From JAURFX01 sp038125265 (GTDB lineage: Bacteria; Pseudomonadota; Gammaproteobacteria; Steroidobacterales; Rariloculaceae): a stretch of DNA of 64,000 bases. The position numbers were made by a program, and so were the translations under genes. The notes below the pieces were generated by a model. The model was given only the letters and a program-made list of their open reading frames with translations, did no database searches and was not told the DNA's origin. Shown here piece after piece: positions 36,022-46,327 of the stretch; the stretch's first letter is position 1, and each line of letters begins with the position of its first letter. The DNA is taken from NCBI GenBank assembly GCA_038125265.1, contig JAYPDM010000003.1, positions 18,500-82,499 of the forward strand. The letters are read 5' to 3'.

Positions 36022-36752
36022 ATCATCAAGATCAAGATCGGCTATTGGGCTTAGATGATATCAGTCCAGAACTCCTTGAAGTAGCGCAAAAGAAAAATAT
36101 AGTCATTTTTGGTTTGGGGGGTTTAGGCTGCCCAGTTGCTTTATACCTCTCTGCATTTGGTTGTCAAAATCTTAATTTTGTTGACTTTGATACGGTAGAC
36201 CAAACAAATTTGTCCAGACAGATACTTTTTGATATTCATGATTTGGGTCAAAAAAAAGTAGCCGTAAGTAAGCATAAGCTTTTGCAGAGATATCCAAATA
36301 TTAAAATTAATACTTATGAGGATAGGTTAGATTTAAATCATATTGATCAACTAATTCTTCAGTCTGATATTGTTTTTGATTGCACTGATAATTTTGACTC
36401 TAGGTTAATTATTGCTGGCTATGCAAGAAAACATAATAAATGGTTAATCGCAGGATCTGTTATTAGATATGAAGCACAACTTGCTGTATTTAGTAATTCC
36501 AGGGATGCTGATTGCTGTTACGGCTGTCTTTATGAGATTAATAACGACCCCATGATTAACTGTGAGGGAGGAGGGGTTTTTCCACCACTTGCGGGTCAAG
36601 TAGGAACTTATATGGCTTCAGAGGGAATAAAGGCGATGTTATTCAATGACACAAATTTAGATGGGAAAATACAAATATTTGATTTAAAAAACAACGAATG
36701 GAAGACACTTAGGATTAATAAATCAAAAGACTGTAAGATTTGTCGTAATTAG
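36012..36752 (+). CDS. moeB: MoeB/ThiF-type adenylyltransferase
   Basis: This 246-residue E1-like enzyme adenylates the C terminus of a small sulfur-carrier protein (MoaD for molybdopterin or ThiS for thiamine). It has the ATP loop FGLGGLGCPVAL, DFDTVDQTNLSRQ, the catalytic-type Cys in NCEGGGVFPPLAG and two zinc CxxC pairs (CYGC and CKIC). Gene order prfA-prmC-moeB supports MoeB, but the sequence alone does not separate MoeB from ThiF. Its stop overlaps convergent metH by TTAG at 36749-36752. Confidence 0.85.
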   Translation: MELDHQDQDRLLGLDDISPELLEVAQKKNIVIFGLGGLGCPVALYLSAFGCQNLNFVDFDTVDQTNLSRQILFDIHDLGQKKVAVSKHKLLQRYPNIKINTYEDRLDLNHIDQLILQSDIVFDCTDNFDSRLIIAGYARKHNKWLIAGSVIRYEAQLAVFSNSRDADCCYGCLYEINNDPMINCEGGGVFPPLAGQVGTYMASEGIKAMLFNDTNLDGKIQIFDLKNNEWKTLRINKSKDCKICRN

Positions 36753-39700
36753 AGACCAGCTACTCCCCCGAGATATTTTCTTATTTCATCAATTTCTATT
36801 TTTTTCTTTTCAGCAAGCTCTTTAATTTGCTCTATATTTATTTGATTGATTGAAAAATATTTTGCTTCGGGATGAGCAAAATAGTAACCGCTGATAGTTG
36901 AGGCGGGCATCATAGCAAATGAATCCGTAAGTTTTGCACCTATACTTTTTTCAACCTCAAGTAGATTCCATATTTTTAATTTTTCTGAGTGGTCAGGGCA
37001 GGCGGGATACCCTGGAGCAGGCCTTATACCTTGATACTTTTCAAGGATTAATTCCTCGTTGTTTAAATTCTCATGGGGTGCATACCCCCAATAATCACAC
37101 CTTACCTTTTGGTGAAGCAACTCTGCTGAAGCTTCCACCAGTCTATCTGCCAATGCTTTAATTAAAATTGAATTATAGTCGTCAAGTTTTGATTCATATG
37201 AGGCTGCCAGGTCATAAATATCACTACCTGCTGTAACTGCAAAAAGGCCAAGATAGTCCATACCGATTTCTTTGGGTAAAATATAATCAGCTAGGCATTG
37301 ATAGGGGGTATCATTATTTTTTAATTTTTGTTGCCTTATAAAGTTAAAGGTTTCAATTATTTGATCCTGCTCAGCACTATAAATATAAACGTCTTCGTCC
37401 TTTGAATTTGCAGGATAGATACCATAAACCGCCTTACAATGAGTGATATTATTCTCTTGAATAATTTTTAACATTCTTTTTGCATCTGCAAAAAGCTTAG
37501 TTGCTTCGACCCCGAATTTTTCATCTTCAAGAATTTGAGGATATTTTCCATAGAATTCCCAAGCATTAAAAAAAGGCATCCAGTCTATAAAGGGAATAAG
37601 CTCTTTAATAGGTAATGCAACAATTTCTGAATTTGTTTGATTTACAGGGCTTATCGGTTCAAATTGTTCCCAATTAATTTTAGGCCTCTTATCTCGAGAA
37701 TCTTTTAGTGAGAGAAAGATATTTTTGCTATTTTTTTCATCATGTCTTCTTTTTCTATCAATATGATCTGATGCGACTTGGTTTAGAAACTCTTCCTTTT
37801 TTTCTCCAATTAGATTTTGTACTACGTTAACAGATTTGGATGCGTCTTTAACATAGATCACACCATGGTCATAATTTGGAGCAATTTTTACACTTGTATG
37901 AGCAGGGCTAGTTGTTGCACCGCCAATCAATAGCGGTAAGTTAAGGCTCAACCTTTTCATCTCTTTTGCCACATGGACCATCTCATCTAAGGATGGTGTA
38001 ATTAGACCTGAAAGACCAATTACATCGACATTATTTTTTATGGCTTCCTCAAGGATTTTTTCACAAGGCACCATCACACCGAGATCGATAACTTCAAAGT
38101 TATTACATTGCAGAACAATGCCTACAATATTTTTTCCAATATCGTGAACATCCCCCTTTACTGTCGCAAGTAAGATCTTATTTTTTTTCATTGACTCTGA
38201 CTTGCTTTCCTCTATGAATGGGACTAGGTGCGCAACTGCAGTTTTCATGACTCTTGCAGATTTTACGACTTGAGGAAGAAACATTTTTCCTTCCCCGAAT
38301 AGGTCACCTACCACGTTCATTCCATCCATCAAGGGACCCTCAATGACCATGAGAGGTACTTTGAGTTTTAACCTTGCCTCCTCCGTATCTTCAACGATAT
38401 ATTTATCTATACCCTTAATAAGGGCATGCTCGATGCGCTTTTCAACATTGAGTTTTCGCCACTCTAGATCCTCGTTTTGTTTTTTGTTGGTTTTTTTATC
38501 AGAAAACTTTTGAGCGATATCTAAGAGCTGATCAGTGGCATCAATATGATCATTTAAAATAACGCTTTCCACCGCTTTTCTTAGATCAATTGGAATCTCA
38601 TCATAAATGGCAAGTTGACCTGCATTTACAATACCTAGGTTCATTCCAGATTTTATTGCATGATAAAGGAAAACAGAGTGCATCGCCTCTCTAACGATAT
38701 CGTTCCCCCTGAAGGAAAATGAAATATTACTTAAGCCACCGCTGACATGAGATGTTGGAAAAGCTTCTTTTAATTTCTTAGCCGCATTTATAAATGCAAC
38801 TGCATAATCATTGTGAGCTTCAATTCCAGTAGCCACAGCAAATATATTGGGATCAAAAATTATATCTTCTGGAGGAAATTTAATTTTATTTACAAGCAAA
38901 TCAAAGGCTCTTGAGCATATCCTAAATTTTTCTTCCTCTGTCTCCGCTTGGCCATTTTCATCAAATGCCATAACAACTACAGCAGCACCAAAAAGCTTAA
39001 TTTCAGTCGCTTGTTTGAGAAATGCCTCTTCACCTTCTTTTAAGCTAATGGAATTAACTATGGGTTTGCCTTGAATGCATTTCAGTCCAGCTAGAATTAC
39101 TTCCCATTTTGAAGAATCAATCATGATAGGTACTTTTGATATTGCAGGCTCAGATGAAATAAGGTTCAAAAATTGAACCATTACCGCTTTAGAATCCAGC
39201 ATTCCCTCATCCATATTGATATCTATAACTTGTGCACCATTCTCAACTTGATCCAATGCTATGTCTAAAGCAGAAACGTAATCATCTGATTCAATAAGTT
39301 TCCTAAATTTCGCAGAGCCTGTAACATTTGTTCTTTCTCCGATATTGGTAAAGAGACTTTCCGGACCAATTTTTAATGGCTCTATGCCAGCAATTCTCAT
39401 CTCGTTATGTTTGAGCTTATGAAGTGCTCTAGGTTTTTCTTTGCACAGAGTATTTGCTATGGCTTGAATATGTGATGGAGTTGTGCCACAACATCCTCCT
39501 GCAAAATTGAGCCAGCTATTTGAGGCAAATTCCTTAATAATTTCCGCCATCATTTCAGGTGTATCATCGTATTCACCAAACTCATTAGGGAGACCCGCAT
39601 TAGGATGCACGCTCACCGGAAATTCAGATATTTTTGATAGTTCCTCGATATACGGTCGCAACTCTTTAGCCCCAAGAGCGCAATTAAGACCAATCGCAAT

Positions 39701-40414
39701 TGGGTCTGCATGTCGAACAGAGTTGTAAAAAGCTTCTAAAGTTTGACCGCTCAAAGTTCTTCCACTCGCATCGGTAATTGTGCCTGAGATCATAATTGGT
39801 ATGTCACTGGCTAAGTTTTTTAGTGCATATATAGCAGCCTTTGCGTTTAATGTATCAAAAATAGTTTCAACCAAGAAAATATCAATGCCACCCTCGATGA
39901 GGCCCTCTGCAGCCTCAGTATAGGCTGTTACCAATTGATCGAAGGTGATATTTCTTTCTGCCGGATCATTGACATTGGGAGAAATTGAGCAAGTCCTGTT
40001 TGTTGGTCCGATTGAGCCTGCAACAAAGGCAATTTTTTTTGTTTTTTTTCTAAAATTGTCTACGCTTTGTCTTGCAATCTTGGCTGCCTCTGTATTGATT
40101 CTTTTTGATATACTTTCTAGGCCATAATCTGCCTGTGAAATTCGATTAGCATTAAAGGTATTGGTACAAATTATCTCTGCACCGGCATCCAGGAAGTCCT
40201 CATGAATTTTTTGGATGATATTTGGTCTCGTTAAAGCAAGAATATCGTTATTTCCCTTCAGGGAAATTTTATTTTTTTTAAACTCTTCTCCATGAAAGTC
40301 TTCATCAGTCAGTTTTAGTTCTTGGATGGAAGTACCCATTGCACCATCAATGATTAATATCTTATTTTTAGCTATATTTAATAGTGCTTCACGAATCATC
40401 TTAAAATTACTCAA
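36749..40414 (-). CDS. metH: Cobalamin-dependent methionine synthase
   Basis: MetH moves a methyl group from methyl-tetrahydrofolate to homocysteine through cobalamin. The 1221-residue protein has all four modules. The homocysteine domain has zinc ligands Cys245, Cys308 and Cys309. The pterin domain contains FTNIGERTNVTGSAKF. The B12 domain has the cobalt-ligand motif DVHDIGKNI, and the C-terminal reactivation domain has RPAPGYPACPDH. The organism therefore needs B12, made or imported. It overlaps metF by 8 bases; a metF-metH pair supplies methyl-THF directly. Confidence 0.97.
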   Translation of the reverse strand: MSNFKMIREALLNIAKNKILIIDGAMGTSIQELKLTDEDFHGEEFKKNKISLKGNNDILALTRPNIIQKIHEDFLDAGAEIICTNTFNANRISQADYGLESISKRINTEAAKIARQSVDNFRKKTKKIAFVAGSIGPTNRTCSISPNVNDPAERNITFDQLVTAYTEAAEGLIEGGIDIFLVETIFDTLNAKAAIYALKNLASDIPIMISGTITDASGRTLSGQTLEAFYNSVRHADPIAIGLNCALGAKELRPYIEELSKISEFPVSVHPNAGLPNEFGEYDDTPEMMAEIIKEFASNSWLNFAGGCCGTTPSHIQAIANTLCKEKPRALHKLKHNEMRIAGIEPLKIGPESLFTNIGERTNVTGSAKFRKLIESDDYVSALDIALDQVENGAQVIDINMDEGMLDSKAVMVQFLNLISSEPAISKVPIMIDSSKWEVILAGLKCIQGKPIVNSISLKEGEEAFLKQATEIKLFGAAVVVMAFDENGQAETEEEKFRICSRAFDLLVNKIKFPPEDIIFDPNIFAVATGIEAHNDYAVAFINAAKKLKEAFPTSHVSGGLSNISFSFRGNDIVREAMHSVFLYHAIKSGMNLGIVNAGQLAIYDEIPIDLRKAVESVILNDHIDATDQLLDIAQKFSDKKTNKKQNEDLEWRKLNVEKRIEHALIKGIDKYIVEDTEEARLKLKVPLMVIEGPLMDGMNVVGDLFGEGKMFLPQVVKSARVMKTAVAHLVPFIEESKSESMKKNKILLATVKGDVHDIGKNIVGIVLQCNNFEVIDLGVMVPCEKILEEAIKNNVDVIGLSGLITPSLDEMVHVAKEMKRLSLNLPLLIGGATTSPAHTSVKIAPNYDHGVIYVKDASKSVNVVQNLIGEKKEEFLNQVASDHIDRKRRHDEKNSKNIFLSLKDSRDKRPKINWEQFEPISPVNQTNSEIVALPIKELIPFIDWMPFFNAWEFYGKYPQILEDEKFGVEATKLFADAKRMLKIIQENNITHCKAVYGIYPANSKDEDVYIYSAEQDQIIETFNFIRQQKLKNNDTPYQCLADYILPKEIGMDYLGLFAVTAGSDIYDLAASYESKLDDYNSILIKALADRLVEASAELLHQKVRCDYWGYAPHENLNNEELILEKYQGIRPAPGYPACPDHSEKLKIWNLLEVEKSIGAKLTDSFAMMPASTISGYYFAHPEAKYFSINQINIEQIKELAEKKKIEIDEIRKYLGGVAGL

Positions 40415-41225
40415 ACGATTTAAACAGTGATTCTAGTAGCTCTGACTGATTCAGGGAATAAAAATGGTAGTTTTTTACTCCGTTCTGTTTAAGCGCCTCA
40501 ACCTGATCGATCAGTAAACTGAGACTAAGCTTCAAATTATCCTCATTGCTAGATATATTTTTATATGCTTCTATCATTGATTTTGGAATCGAAGCGTTAC
40601 ATTTCTGAGCGAAGGCAAAGACCCTTTCAAAGTTATTTATTGGAAGAATGCCCGGAATGATAGGAATACTGATATTTTGTTGAGCGCATAGATTAAGGTA
40701 TTCATAATAAAAATTATTATCAAAAAAGAATTGTGTGATTGCATGGGTAGCGCCCAGATCTTCTTTTAATTTAAGTACTGCTATATCTTCTTTTATGCTT
40801 TTAGATTCTGGGTGGATCTCAGGATAGGCAGCCACAAAAATATTTTTATAGTCTTGAATTTTTTTTATTTCCTCAATGAGATCAGTTGCAAATCTCAAGT
40901 CCATGAGAGAATCATTTTCTTTAGGCTTGTCACCTCTGAGGGCAACCACAGATTGAATTCCTAGCTTTGCATAATCGCTTAGGATTTTTGATATTTCTTG
41001 TTTGGTAGATCCAACACAAGTTAAATGCGGAGCAACAAGTATTTTTTTTTCTTTGATAAGTTTTTTTACGATTTTATGAGTTCTGTCACGTGTTGATCCA
41101 TCAGCACCATACGTTACTGAGATCAATGAGGGATTATATTTTTTTAGCGTTTCATAGGTACGCCAAAGCTTATCTTCCATCGCTGGACTTGAAGGCGGGA
41201 AAAATTCTATAGAGAAATCTATCAT
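40407..41225 (-). CDS. metF: 5,10-methylenetetrahydrofolate reductase
   Basis: MetF reduces methylene-THF to methyl-THF for methionine synthesis. The 272-residue protein has the FAD-barrel signatures SIEFFPPSSPAMEDKLW, SVTYGADGSTRDRT, ALRGDKP and ATHAITQFFFDN. It lies one base after gatB on the minus strand and overlaps metH, so translation machinery and methionine synthesis genes share one transcript here. No homocysteine or SAH riboswitch-like sequence is visible upstream. Confidence 0.95.
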   Translation of the reverse strand: MIDFSIEFFPPSSPAMEDKLWRTYETLKKYNPSLISVTYGADGSTRDRTHKIVKKLIKEKKILVAPHLTCVGSTKQEISKILSDYAKLGIQSVVALRGDKPKENDSLMDLRFATDLIEEIKKIQDYKNIFVAAYPEIHPESKSIKEDIAVLKLKEDLGATHAITQFFFDNNFYYEYLNLCAQQNISIPIIPGILPINNFERVFAFAQKCNASIPKSMIEAYKNISSNEDNLKLSLSLLIDQVEALKQNGVKNYHFYSLNQSELLESLFKSFE

Positions 41226-42659
41226 TTATTTACTCTCAATAATTTCTTTAACTAACTTTGGATTAGCTTTGCCTTTAGAAGCTTGCATAACTTTCCCTAT
41301 CAGATAGCCAATAACCTTATTATTCCCACACTTAAATTCATCAAATTGAACTTGATTTTCTATTAAGATTTTATCAACCAGATCACTTAATTCTTGGGTA
41401 TCTGAAATTTGAGACATATTGTGTTTTGCAATTAGATCTTCAATCGATGCCTCTGAGCCGTGTTTATATTCCAGAAGTTCTCCCGCTTGTTTTTGCGAGA
41501 GATTTCCTAAGACGTATAAATCAACTACTGAAGATAAGTCAACTGGTGATAATTCTAATTTCGAGAAGTTGATATTTTTTTCATTCACCATATTTGATAA
41601 TTTACCTAAAAGCCAGTTTGCTAATTGTTTTGGGCTTGCATGTTTTGAATGAGTAATTGAGCTCTCAAAGAAAGTCGCTAAATCAAAATCATTTGCAATA
41701 CGGGCTGCATCATTTTTATCTAATTGGTATTCATTGATAAATCTCTTATTTTTTTGATTAGGTAGTTCTGGCATGGATTGTTGAATGCTTTTGATTAAGT
41801 CCTCAGAAATAACTACCGGAAGTAGATCTGGATCAGGGAAGTATCGGTAGTCATTTGCCTCTTCTTTGGAGCGCATTGGCCTCGTCTCTTGTTTTTCCTC
41901 GTCAAAAAGTCTGGTCTCTTGAGTGATCGTTCCTCCTGACTCTAAAATTTCAATTTGTCTTTGGGCTTCAATCTCAATGGCTTTTTCAATAAACCTAAAG
42001 GAGTTCAGATTTTTAATTTCTGTGCGTGTACCAAGTTTTTTACTCTCTCTTGGTTTGACAGATACATTTGCATCGCATCTCAAAGAACCCTCTTGCAGAT
42101 TTCCGTCACAAATACCAAGGTAGGTGACGAGCAAATGAACATACTTCATATATGAGCTCGCCTCAGCTGCTGATCTCATATCGGGCTCAGAAACTATCTC
42201 CAAGAGTGGAGTTCCAGCACGATTTAGATCAATTTTAGATTTCCCAAGGGAGCTGTCATGAATTGATTTTCCGGCATCTTCCTCAAGATGAGCTCTGGTA
42301 ATTCGTATTTTTTTAATTTCTTCATTGATATTTATCTCAACATAACCCTCTTGCACGATAGGCAATTCTAGCTGTGAGATTTGATAGCCTTTGGGGAGGT
42401 CAGGATAAAAATAATTTTTTCTAGAGAAAATGGTTTTTCTTGAAATTTTTGCGTCAGTAGCCAGACCGAATTTTATGGCTTTTTCAATAACAGATTGATT
42501 CAGTACTGGCAGTACTCCAGGGTATCCTAGATCAATAATAGATGCCTGCGAGTTTGGCTTAGCACCAAAGTCTGTTGACGATCCAGAAAAGATCTTACTT
42601 GCTGTATTGAGCTGAACATGTATTTCAAGTCCAATCACAATTTCCCAGTTACTTTTCAT
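41226..42659 (-). CDS. gatB: Asp-tRNA(Asn)/Glu-tRNA(Gln) amidotransferase subunit B
   Basis: GatB is the kinase/tRNA-binding subunit that activates misacylated Glu-tRNA(Gln) or Asp-tRNA(Asn). The 477-residue protein shows VIGLEIHVQLNTASKIFS, YPDLPKGYQISQ and LEEDAGKSIHD. It also has the SLRCDANVSV motif and a C-terminal YqeY-like helical tail ending VMQASKGKANPKLV. It overlaps gatA by 4 bases. Confidence 0.97.
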   Translation of the reverse strand: MKSNWEIVIGLEIHVQLNTASKIFSGSSTDFGAKPNSQASIIDLGYPGVLPVLNQSVIEKAIKFGLATDAKISRKTIFSRKNYFYPDLPKGYQISQLELPIVQEGYVEININEEIKKIRITRAHLEEDAGKSIHDSSLGKSKIDLNRAGTPLLEIVSEPDMRSAAEASSYMKYVHLLVTYLGICDGNLQEGSLRCDANVSVKPRESKKLGTRTEIKNLNSFRFIEKAIEIEAQRQIEILESGGTITQETRLFDEEKQETRPMRSKEEANDYRYFPDPDLLPVVISEDLIKSIQQSMPELPNQKNKRFINEYQLDKNDAARIANDFDLATFFESSITHSKHASPKQLANWLLGKLSNMVNEKNINFSKLELSPVDLSSVVDLYVLGNLSQKQAGELLEYKHGSEASIEDLIAKHNMSQISDTQELSDLVDKILIENQVQFDEFKCGNNKVIGYLIGKVMQASKGKANPKLVKEIIESK

Positions 42660-44089
42660 CGGTCAAATTCCTGAGGTATTTGTTGATGAAAGTCAGTCTC
42701 TTTTTGGAAATGATTGACTGCATTTAAAAGTAGGTCTTCTCGAAGGTGTTGAGCAACAAAGTGTCCTCCTATCGGAAGTCCATTATGAAAGCCTATAGGA
42801 AAAGAGATGGCAGGTAATCCAGCTAGATTTGCACCGATTGTGTATGCATCATTGTGGTACATGCTAATGGGGTCATTGCTTTTTTCACCAATTGCGAATG
42901 GTAAGTTTGGCGTAGTGGGCGAAAGTATAAGATCAACTTTTTTAAAGGCTTCTTTGTAATCATTGGCTATGAGCCTTCTAACGCGTAACGCCTTGACATA
43001 GTAAGCATCATAAAATCCAGCAGATAACACATAAGAGCCAATAAGTATTCTTCGTTTAACCTCATCACCAAATCCCTCACTCCGAGTATTTGCATAAAGC
43101 GATTGCAAGGATTCAGAATCTTCACTGCGGTGTCCATACCTGACTCCATCGAATCTCGATAGGTTTGATGACGCCTCAGCTGGGGCAATGATGTAATAGG
43201 TCGGGACATTTAAATGACTATTTTTAAGATCGATATCAATAATTTTTGCACCCATCTTTTCAAATTGATTAACTGCTTGCTTGATGGCATTTAGGATATT
43301 TGGGTCAGCATGTTTATCAAGTGAGGATTTCGCTATACCAATGGTAAGTGTATTAGGTTTCTGATCTAAGTTTTTTGTTGTGGACGCAACCTGGTCATTA
43401 ATTGAGGTTGAGTCTTTTGGGTCATAGCCACTTGCTAAATCATAAAAAATAGCGATATCTTCAGCAGATGGGGCAATAAAGCCAGCTTGATCAAGGCTGC
43501 TTGCAAAGGCAATCATTCCAAATCTAGATATCATTCCATAAGTTGGCTTTAGACCAGTTACACCACAAAATGCAGCAGGCTGACGGATGCTTCCGCCTGT
43601 GTCTGTCGCAGTGGCTATTGGCGCGAGTCTTGCTGCTACGGCTGATGCGCTTCCGCCTGATGAGCCACCTGGAACCAGCTTAAGATCCCATGGATTTTTA
43701 CAGGGACCAAAAAAGCTGGTCTCATTAGAGGATCCCATCGCAAATTCATCCATATTGGTTTTGCCAAGGGTCAATGCACCTGCTGAAGCGAGGCGTGTAA
43801 TAATCGTAGCGTCATATGGCGATTTGAAGTTTGCTAACATTTTGGAACCGCATGTAGTTAGGTGGCCTTTCATGCAAAAGATATCTTTATGAGCTATGGG
43901 TATACCTTTCAATTTAGTCTCAATTATTGAGTCTTGATCTAAAAAGGACTCATTTACTGAAATGAATGCATTTAACTTTGGATTAAACTTTTGAATTCTC
44001 TCCTGGTAATAAGAAAATAATTCCTCATAGCTGAGTTTTTTTTCACTCAGGGAGGTAATCAGTTCTTTAATGCTAAGATGATGAAGCAA
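42656..44089 (-). CDS. gatA: Asp-tRNA(Asn)/Glu-tRNA(Gln) amidotransferase subunit A
   Basis: GatA is the amidase that frees ammonia from glutamine for transamidation. The 477-residue protein shows the amidase-signature triad: Lys in GIPIAHKDIFC, the Gly/Ser-rich PGGSSGGSASAVAARLAP, and the nucleophile region DTGGSIRQPAAFCG. It lies one base after gatC and overlaps gatB. tRNA-Gln(TTG) elsewhere in this window is a likely substrate. Confidence 0.97.
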   Translation of the reverse strand: MLHHLSIKELITSLSEKKLSYEELFSYYQERIQKFNPKLNAFISVNESFLDQDSIIETKLKGIPIAHKDIFCMKGHLTTCGSKMLANFKSPYDATIITRLASAGALTLGKTNMDEFAMGSSNETSFFGPCKNPWDLKLVPGGSSGGSASAVAARLAPIATATDTGGSIRQPAAFCGVTGLKPTYGMISRFGMIAFASSLDQAGFIAPSAEDIAIFYDLASGYDPKDSTSINDQVASTTKNLDQKPNTLTIGIAKSSLDKHADPNILNAIKQAVNQFEKMGAKIIDIDLKNSHLNVPTYYIIAPAEASSNLSRFDGVRYGHRSEDSESLQSLYANTRSEGFGDEVKRRILIGSYVLSAGFYDAYYVKALRVRRLIANDYKEAFKKVDLILSPTTPNLPFAIGEKSNDPISMYHNDAYTIGANLAGLPAISFPIGFHNGLPIGGHFVAQHLREDLLLNAVNHFQKETDFHQQIPQEFDR

Positions 44090-44090
44090 T

Positions 44091-44375
44091 TTAATCTACC
44101 ACTTGAGGCACAACATAATATCCATCAATAGTTTCGGGGGCATTTTTTTGGAGCTCCGAAGATTGATCTTTTTCGGTGACTTCATCCGGTCTTAGCACTT
44201 GTTCTCTATCAAGCGGATTGTAAAGGGGCTCAATTGAATCTAATTCAAGATTGGCCACTTCATCAATAATTTTTTTAATATCAAGAAGCTTTTCTTGGAC
44301 CGCAAGTGACTCAGTCTCATCCAAAGAAATTTTGGCGAGATTCGACAAGGCCTTAATATTGATATTTTGTGACAT
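44091..44375 (-). CDS. gatC: Asp-tRNA(Asn)/Glu-tRNA(Gln) amidotransferase subunit C
   Basis: GatC (94 residues) stabilises the GatA-GatB complex. It shows the family pattern IKALSNLAKISLDETES at the N terminus, PLYNPLDREQVLRPDEV in the middle and a terminal YYVVPQVVD. It is the first gene of the minus-strand run gatC-gatA-gatB-metF-metH and is divergent from mreB, the arrangement seen in Pseudomonas. Confidence 0.95.
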   Translation of the reverse strand: MSQNINIKALSNLAKISLDETESLAVQEKLLDIKKIIDEVANLELDSIEPLYNPLDREQVLRPDEVTEKDQSSELQKNAPETIDGYYVVPQVVD

Positions 44376-44387
44376 AAATTCAAATAT

Positions 44388-44416
44388 ATTCTACTTGTTA
44401 CTTGCTGAATTCCCAA
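44388..44416 (-). promoter_or_regulatory. Possible sigma-70 promoter for gatCAB-metF-metH
   Basis: On the minus strand TTGGGA (44411-44416) and TAGAAT (44388-44393) are separated by exactly 17 bases, four and five matches to the consensus hexamers. The transcript would start only a few bases before the gatC ATG at 44375. Confidence 0.45.
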
Positions 44417-44452
44417 GCCATTGATAAAGTGTGAGTTTTACTTCATTTATTT

Positions 44453-45493
44453 ATGATTAAGACACTTTTTGGTTTCTTCTCAAGCGATCTTTCAATCGAC
44501 CTTGGGACTGCTAATACTTTAATTTATGTTGGCGATAAAGGCATGGTGCTCAATGAGCCATCAGTTGTTGCTATTAAAGATGATGGAAGAGGCGGTAAGT
44601 CAGTCTTGGCAGTGGGAGCAGAAGCCAAAAATATGTTAGGTCGAACTCCGGCCGGAGTACAAGCGATTAGACCTATGAAAGATGGAGTGATAGCAGACTT
44701 TAATGTTTGCGAAAAAATGCTTCAATACTTTATCAAGAAGGCACATGGATCACGATATTTTAGACCGAGCTCAAGGGTACTGATCTGTGTTCCTTACGGC
44801 GCGACTCAAGTTGAGAGAAGAGCGATACGTGAGTCTGCTGAGGGCGCTGGAGCAAGAAGAGTTTACCTTGTTGAGGAGCCAATGGCAGCAGCGATCGGTG
44901 CTGGGATGAATGTACAAGAGGCGAGAGGTTCGATGGTGCTAGATATTGGGGGTGGGACTTCAGAAGTGGCTGTTATGTCACTTAATGGGATTGTTTATGC
45001 TCATTCTGCCAGGATTGGCGGCGATAAATTTGATGATGCAATTATCAATTATGTCAGAAGAAATTATGGCGTTTTAATTGGTGAGGCAACCGCAGAGCGC
45101 GTAAAAAAAGAAATTGGTACCGCTTATCCCGGAGATCAGGTAAAGGAAATTTCAATTAAAGGGAGAAAACTTTCAGAGGGAGTCCCAAGAACTTTTACGC
45201 TTAATTCAAATGAAATATTAGAAGCACTGCAAGAGCCACTCAATGGAATTGTTGAAGCGGTGAAGGCTGCTCTTGAGCAGACGCCGCCAGAACTTAGCGC
45301 TGATGTTGCCGAGAGAGGTATTGTGCTTACCGGCGGGGGTGCATTATTAAGTGGCTTGGATAGACTTTTGCTAGAAGAAACAGGGGTTCCCGTTATTGTT
45401 GCCGAGGATCCCTTAACTTGCGTCGCTCGAGGAGGAGGAAAATTGTTAACCCTTCTTGATAAATACGGTCCAGCAGCATTCTCAGTTGAATAA
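44453..45493 (+). CDS. mreB: Rod shape-determining actin homologue MreB
   Basis: MreB filaments guide lateral wall synthesis. The 346-residue protein has the actin-fold phosphate loops LSIDLGTANTLIYV and LDIGGGTSEVAV, VEEPMAAAIGAG and the C-terminal LTGGGALLSGLDRL. It opens a run of ten plus-strand genes with short gaps or overlaps, so the shape proteins and their synthases are probably made together. The 77-base gap to divergent gatC must hold both promoters. Confidence 0.98.
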   Translation: MIKTLFGFFSSDLSIDLGTANTLIYVGDKGMVLNEPSVVAIKDDGRGGKSVLAVGAEAKNMLGRTPAGVQAIRPMKDGVIADFNVCEKMLQYFIKKAHGSRYFRPSSRVLICVPYGATQVERRAIRESAEGAGARRVYLVEEPMAAAIGAGMNVQEARGSMVLDIGGGTSEVAVMSLNGIVYAHSARIGGDKFDDAIINYVRRNYGVLIGEATAERVKKEIGTAYPGDQVKEISIKGRKLSEGVPRTFTLNSNEILEALQEPLNGIVEAVKAALEQTPPELSADVAERGIVLTGGGALLSGLDRLLLEETGVPVIVAEDPLTCVARGGGKLLTLLDKYGPAAFSVE

Positions 45494-45501
45494 AATATAG
45501 A

Positions 45502-46323
45502 GTGTCGCTAGATCATATAGGAAATCATAAGAGGTTAAATGTTTCATTTAAATTCTTTTCCCTTTGCGTAGTTTCATTATTTTTAATTTATCTTGATTTA
45601 TCAGGCAATATAACGAGTTATGCTAGGAGAGCGATAGCGCTCTCTGTTTATCCTCTCTACTCGATATACAATTTTTCAATTGATACCTCTCAACAAGTAT
45701 CCTTTTATTTTTTGGAGCGAGGTGATCTTTATGAGCAAATTAATCAGATCCAAGCAGAAAATGATGAGATTAATATTCGATTACAAACTTTAGAATCATT
45801 TGAAAATGAGAATCAAAGATTAAGAGATTTGCTTAATGTTATTCCGAGAGAGGAGATTAATTTTTTAGCATCGACAGTCATTGATTCTTCGATGAATCCT
45901 TTTGAACATCGAATAGTCATACAGAGCGGTTCAAGGCAGGGTGTGGCTATGGGATCAACAGTGATCTCTGCAGGGGGTGTCGTTGGACAGGTATTTTCTA
46001 CAACCGATTTGATCTCGCAAGTAATACTAATCACCGATCCAGACCATGCTATCCCTGTCATTTTACCCAGGACAGGCTTTAGGACCATTGCATATGGAAT
46101 TGGGAATGAGGCTGAACTCTCACTTCCATTCGTGACTCCTGATCAAGACATCGAAATAGGAGATCGTTTTGTCACCTCGGGCCTTGGGAATACCTTTATT
46201 CCAAATTTTTTTGTTGGAGAGGTGATTGAATTTTCAGAGAGTCAGGAAGGGCCTTTTGCTAATTTAAGAATACGTGTTGGCTTTGAGGTTAATAAAGTAA
46301 ATGAGGTATTGGTATTAAATTAA
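45502..46323 (+). CDS. mreC: Rod shape-determining protein MreC
   Basis: The 273-residue protein has one N-terminal membrane helix (about 14-32, FFSLCVVSLFLIYLDLSG), a coiled-coil segment (about 75-108) and the MreC periplasmic beta-barrel domain. That domain has STVIDSSMNPFEHRIVIQSG, then GVVGQVFSTTDL and FVTSGLGNTFIPNFFVGEV. It links cytoplasmic MreB to the RodA-PBP2 synthase. It sits between mreB and mreD with gaps of 8 and 4 bases. Confidence 0.95.
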   Translation: MSLDHIGNHKRLNVSFKFFSLCVVSLFLIYLDLSGNITSYARRAIALSVYPLYSIYNFSIDTSQQVSFYFLERGDLYEQINQIQAENDEINIRLQTLESFENENQRLRDLLNVIPREEINFLASTVIDSSMNPFEHRIVIQSGSRQGVAMGSTVISAGGVVGQVFSTTDLISQVILITDPDHAIPVILPRTGFRTIAYGIGNEAELSLPFVTPDQDIEIGDRFVTSGLGNTFIPNFFVGEVIEFSESQEGPFANLRIRVGFEVNKVNEVLVLN

Positions 46324-46327
46324 AATT

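Noticed and set aside
36749..41225. A riboswitch controlling metF-metH
   Set aside because: The genes overlap or abut their upstream neighbours (gatB to metF one base), leaving no space for a leader element.
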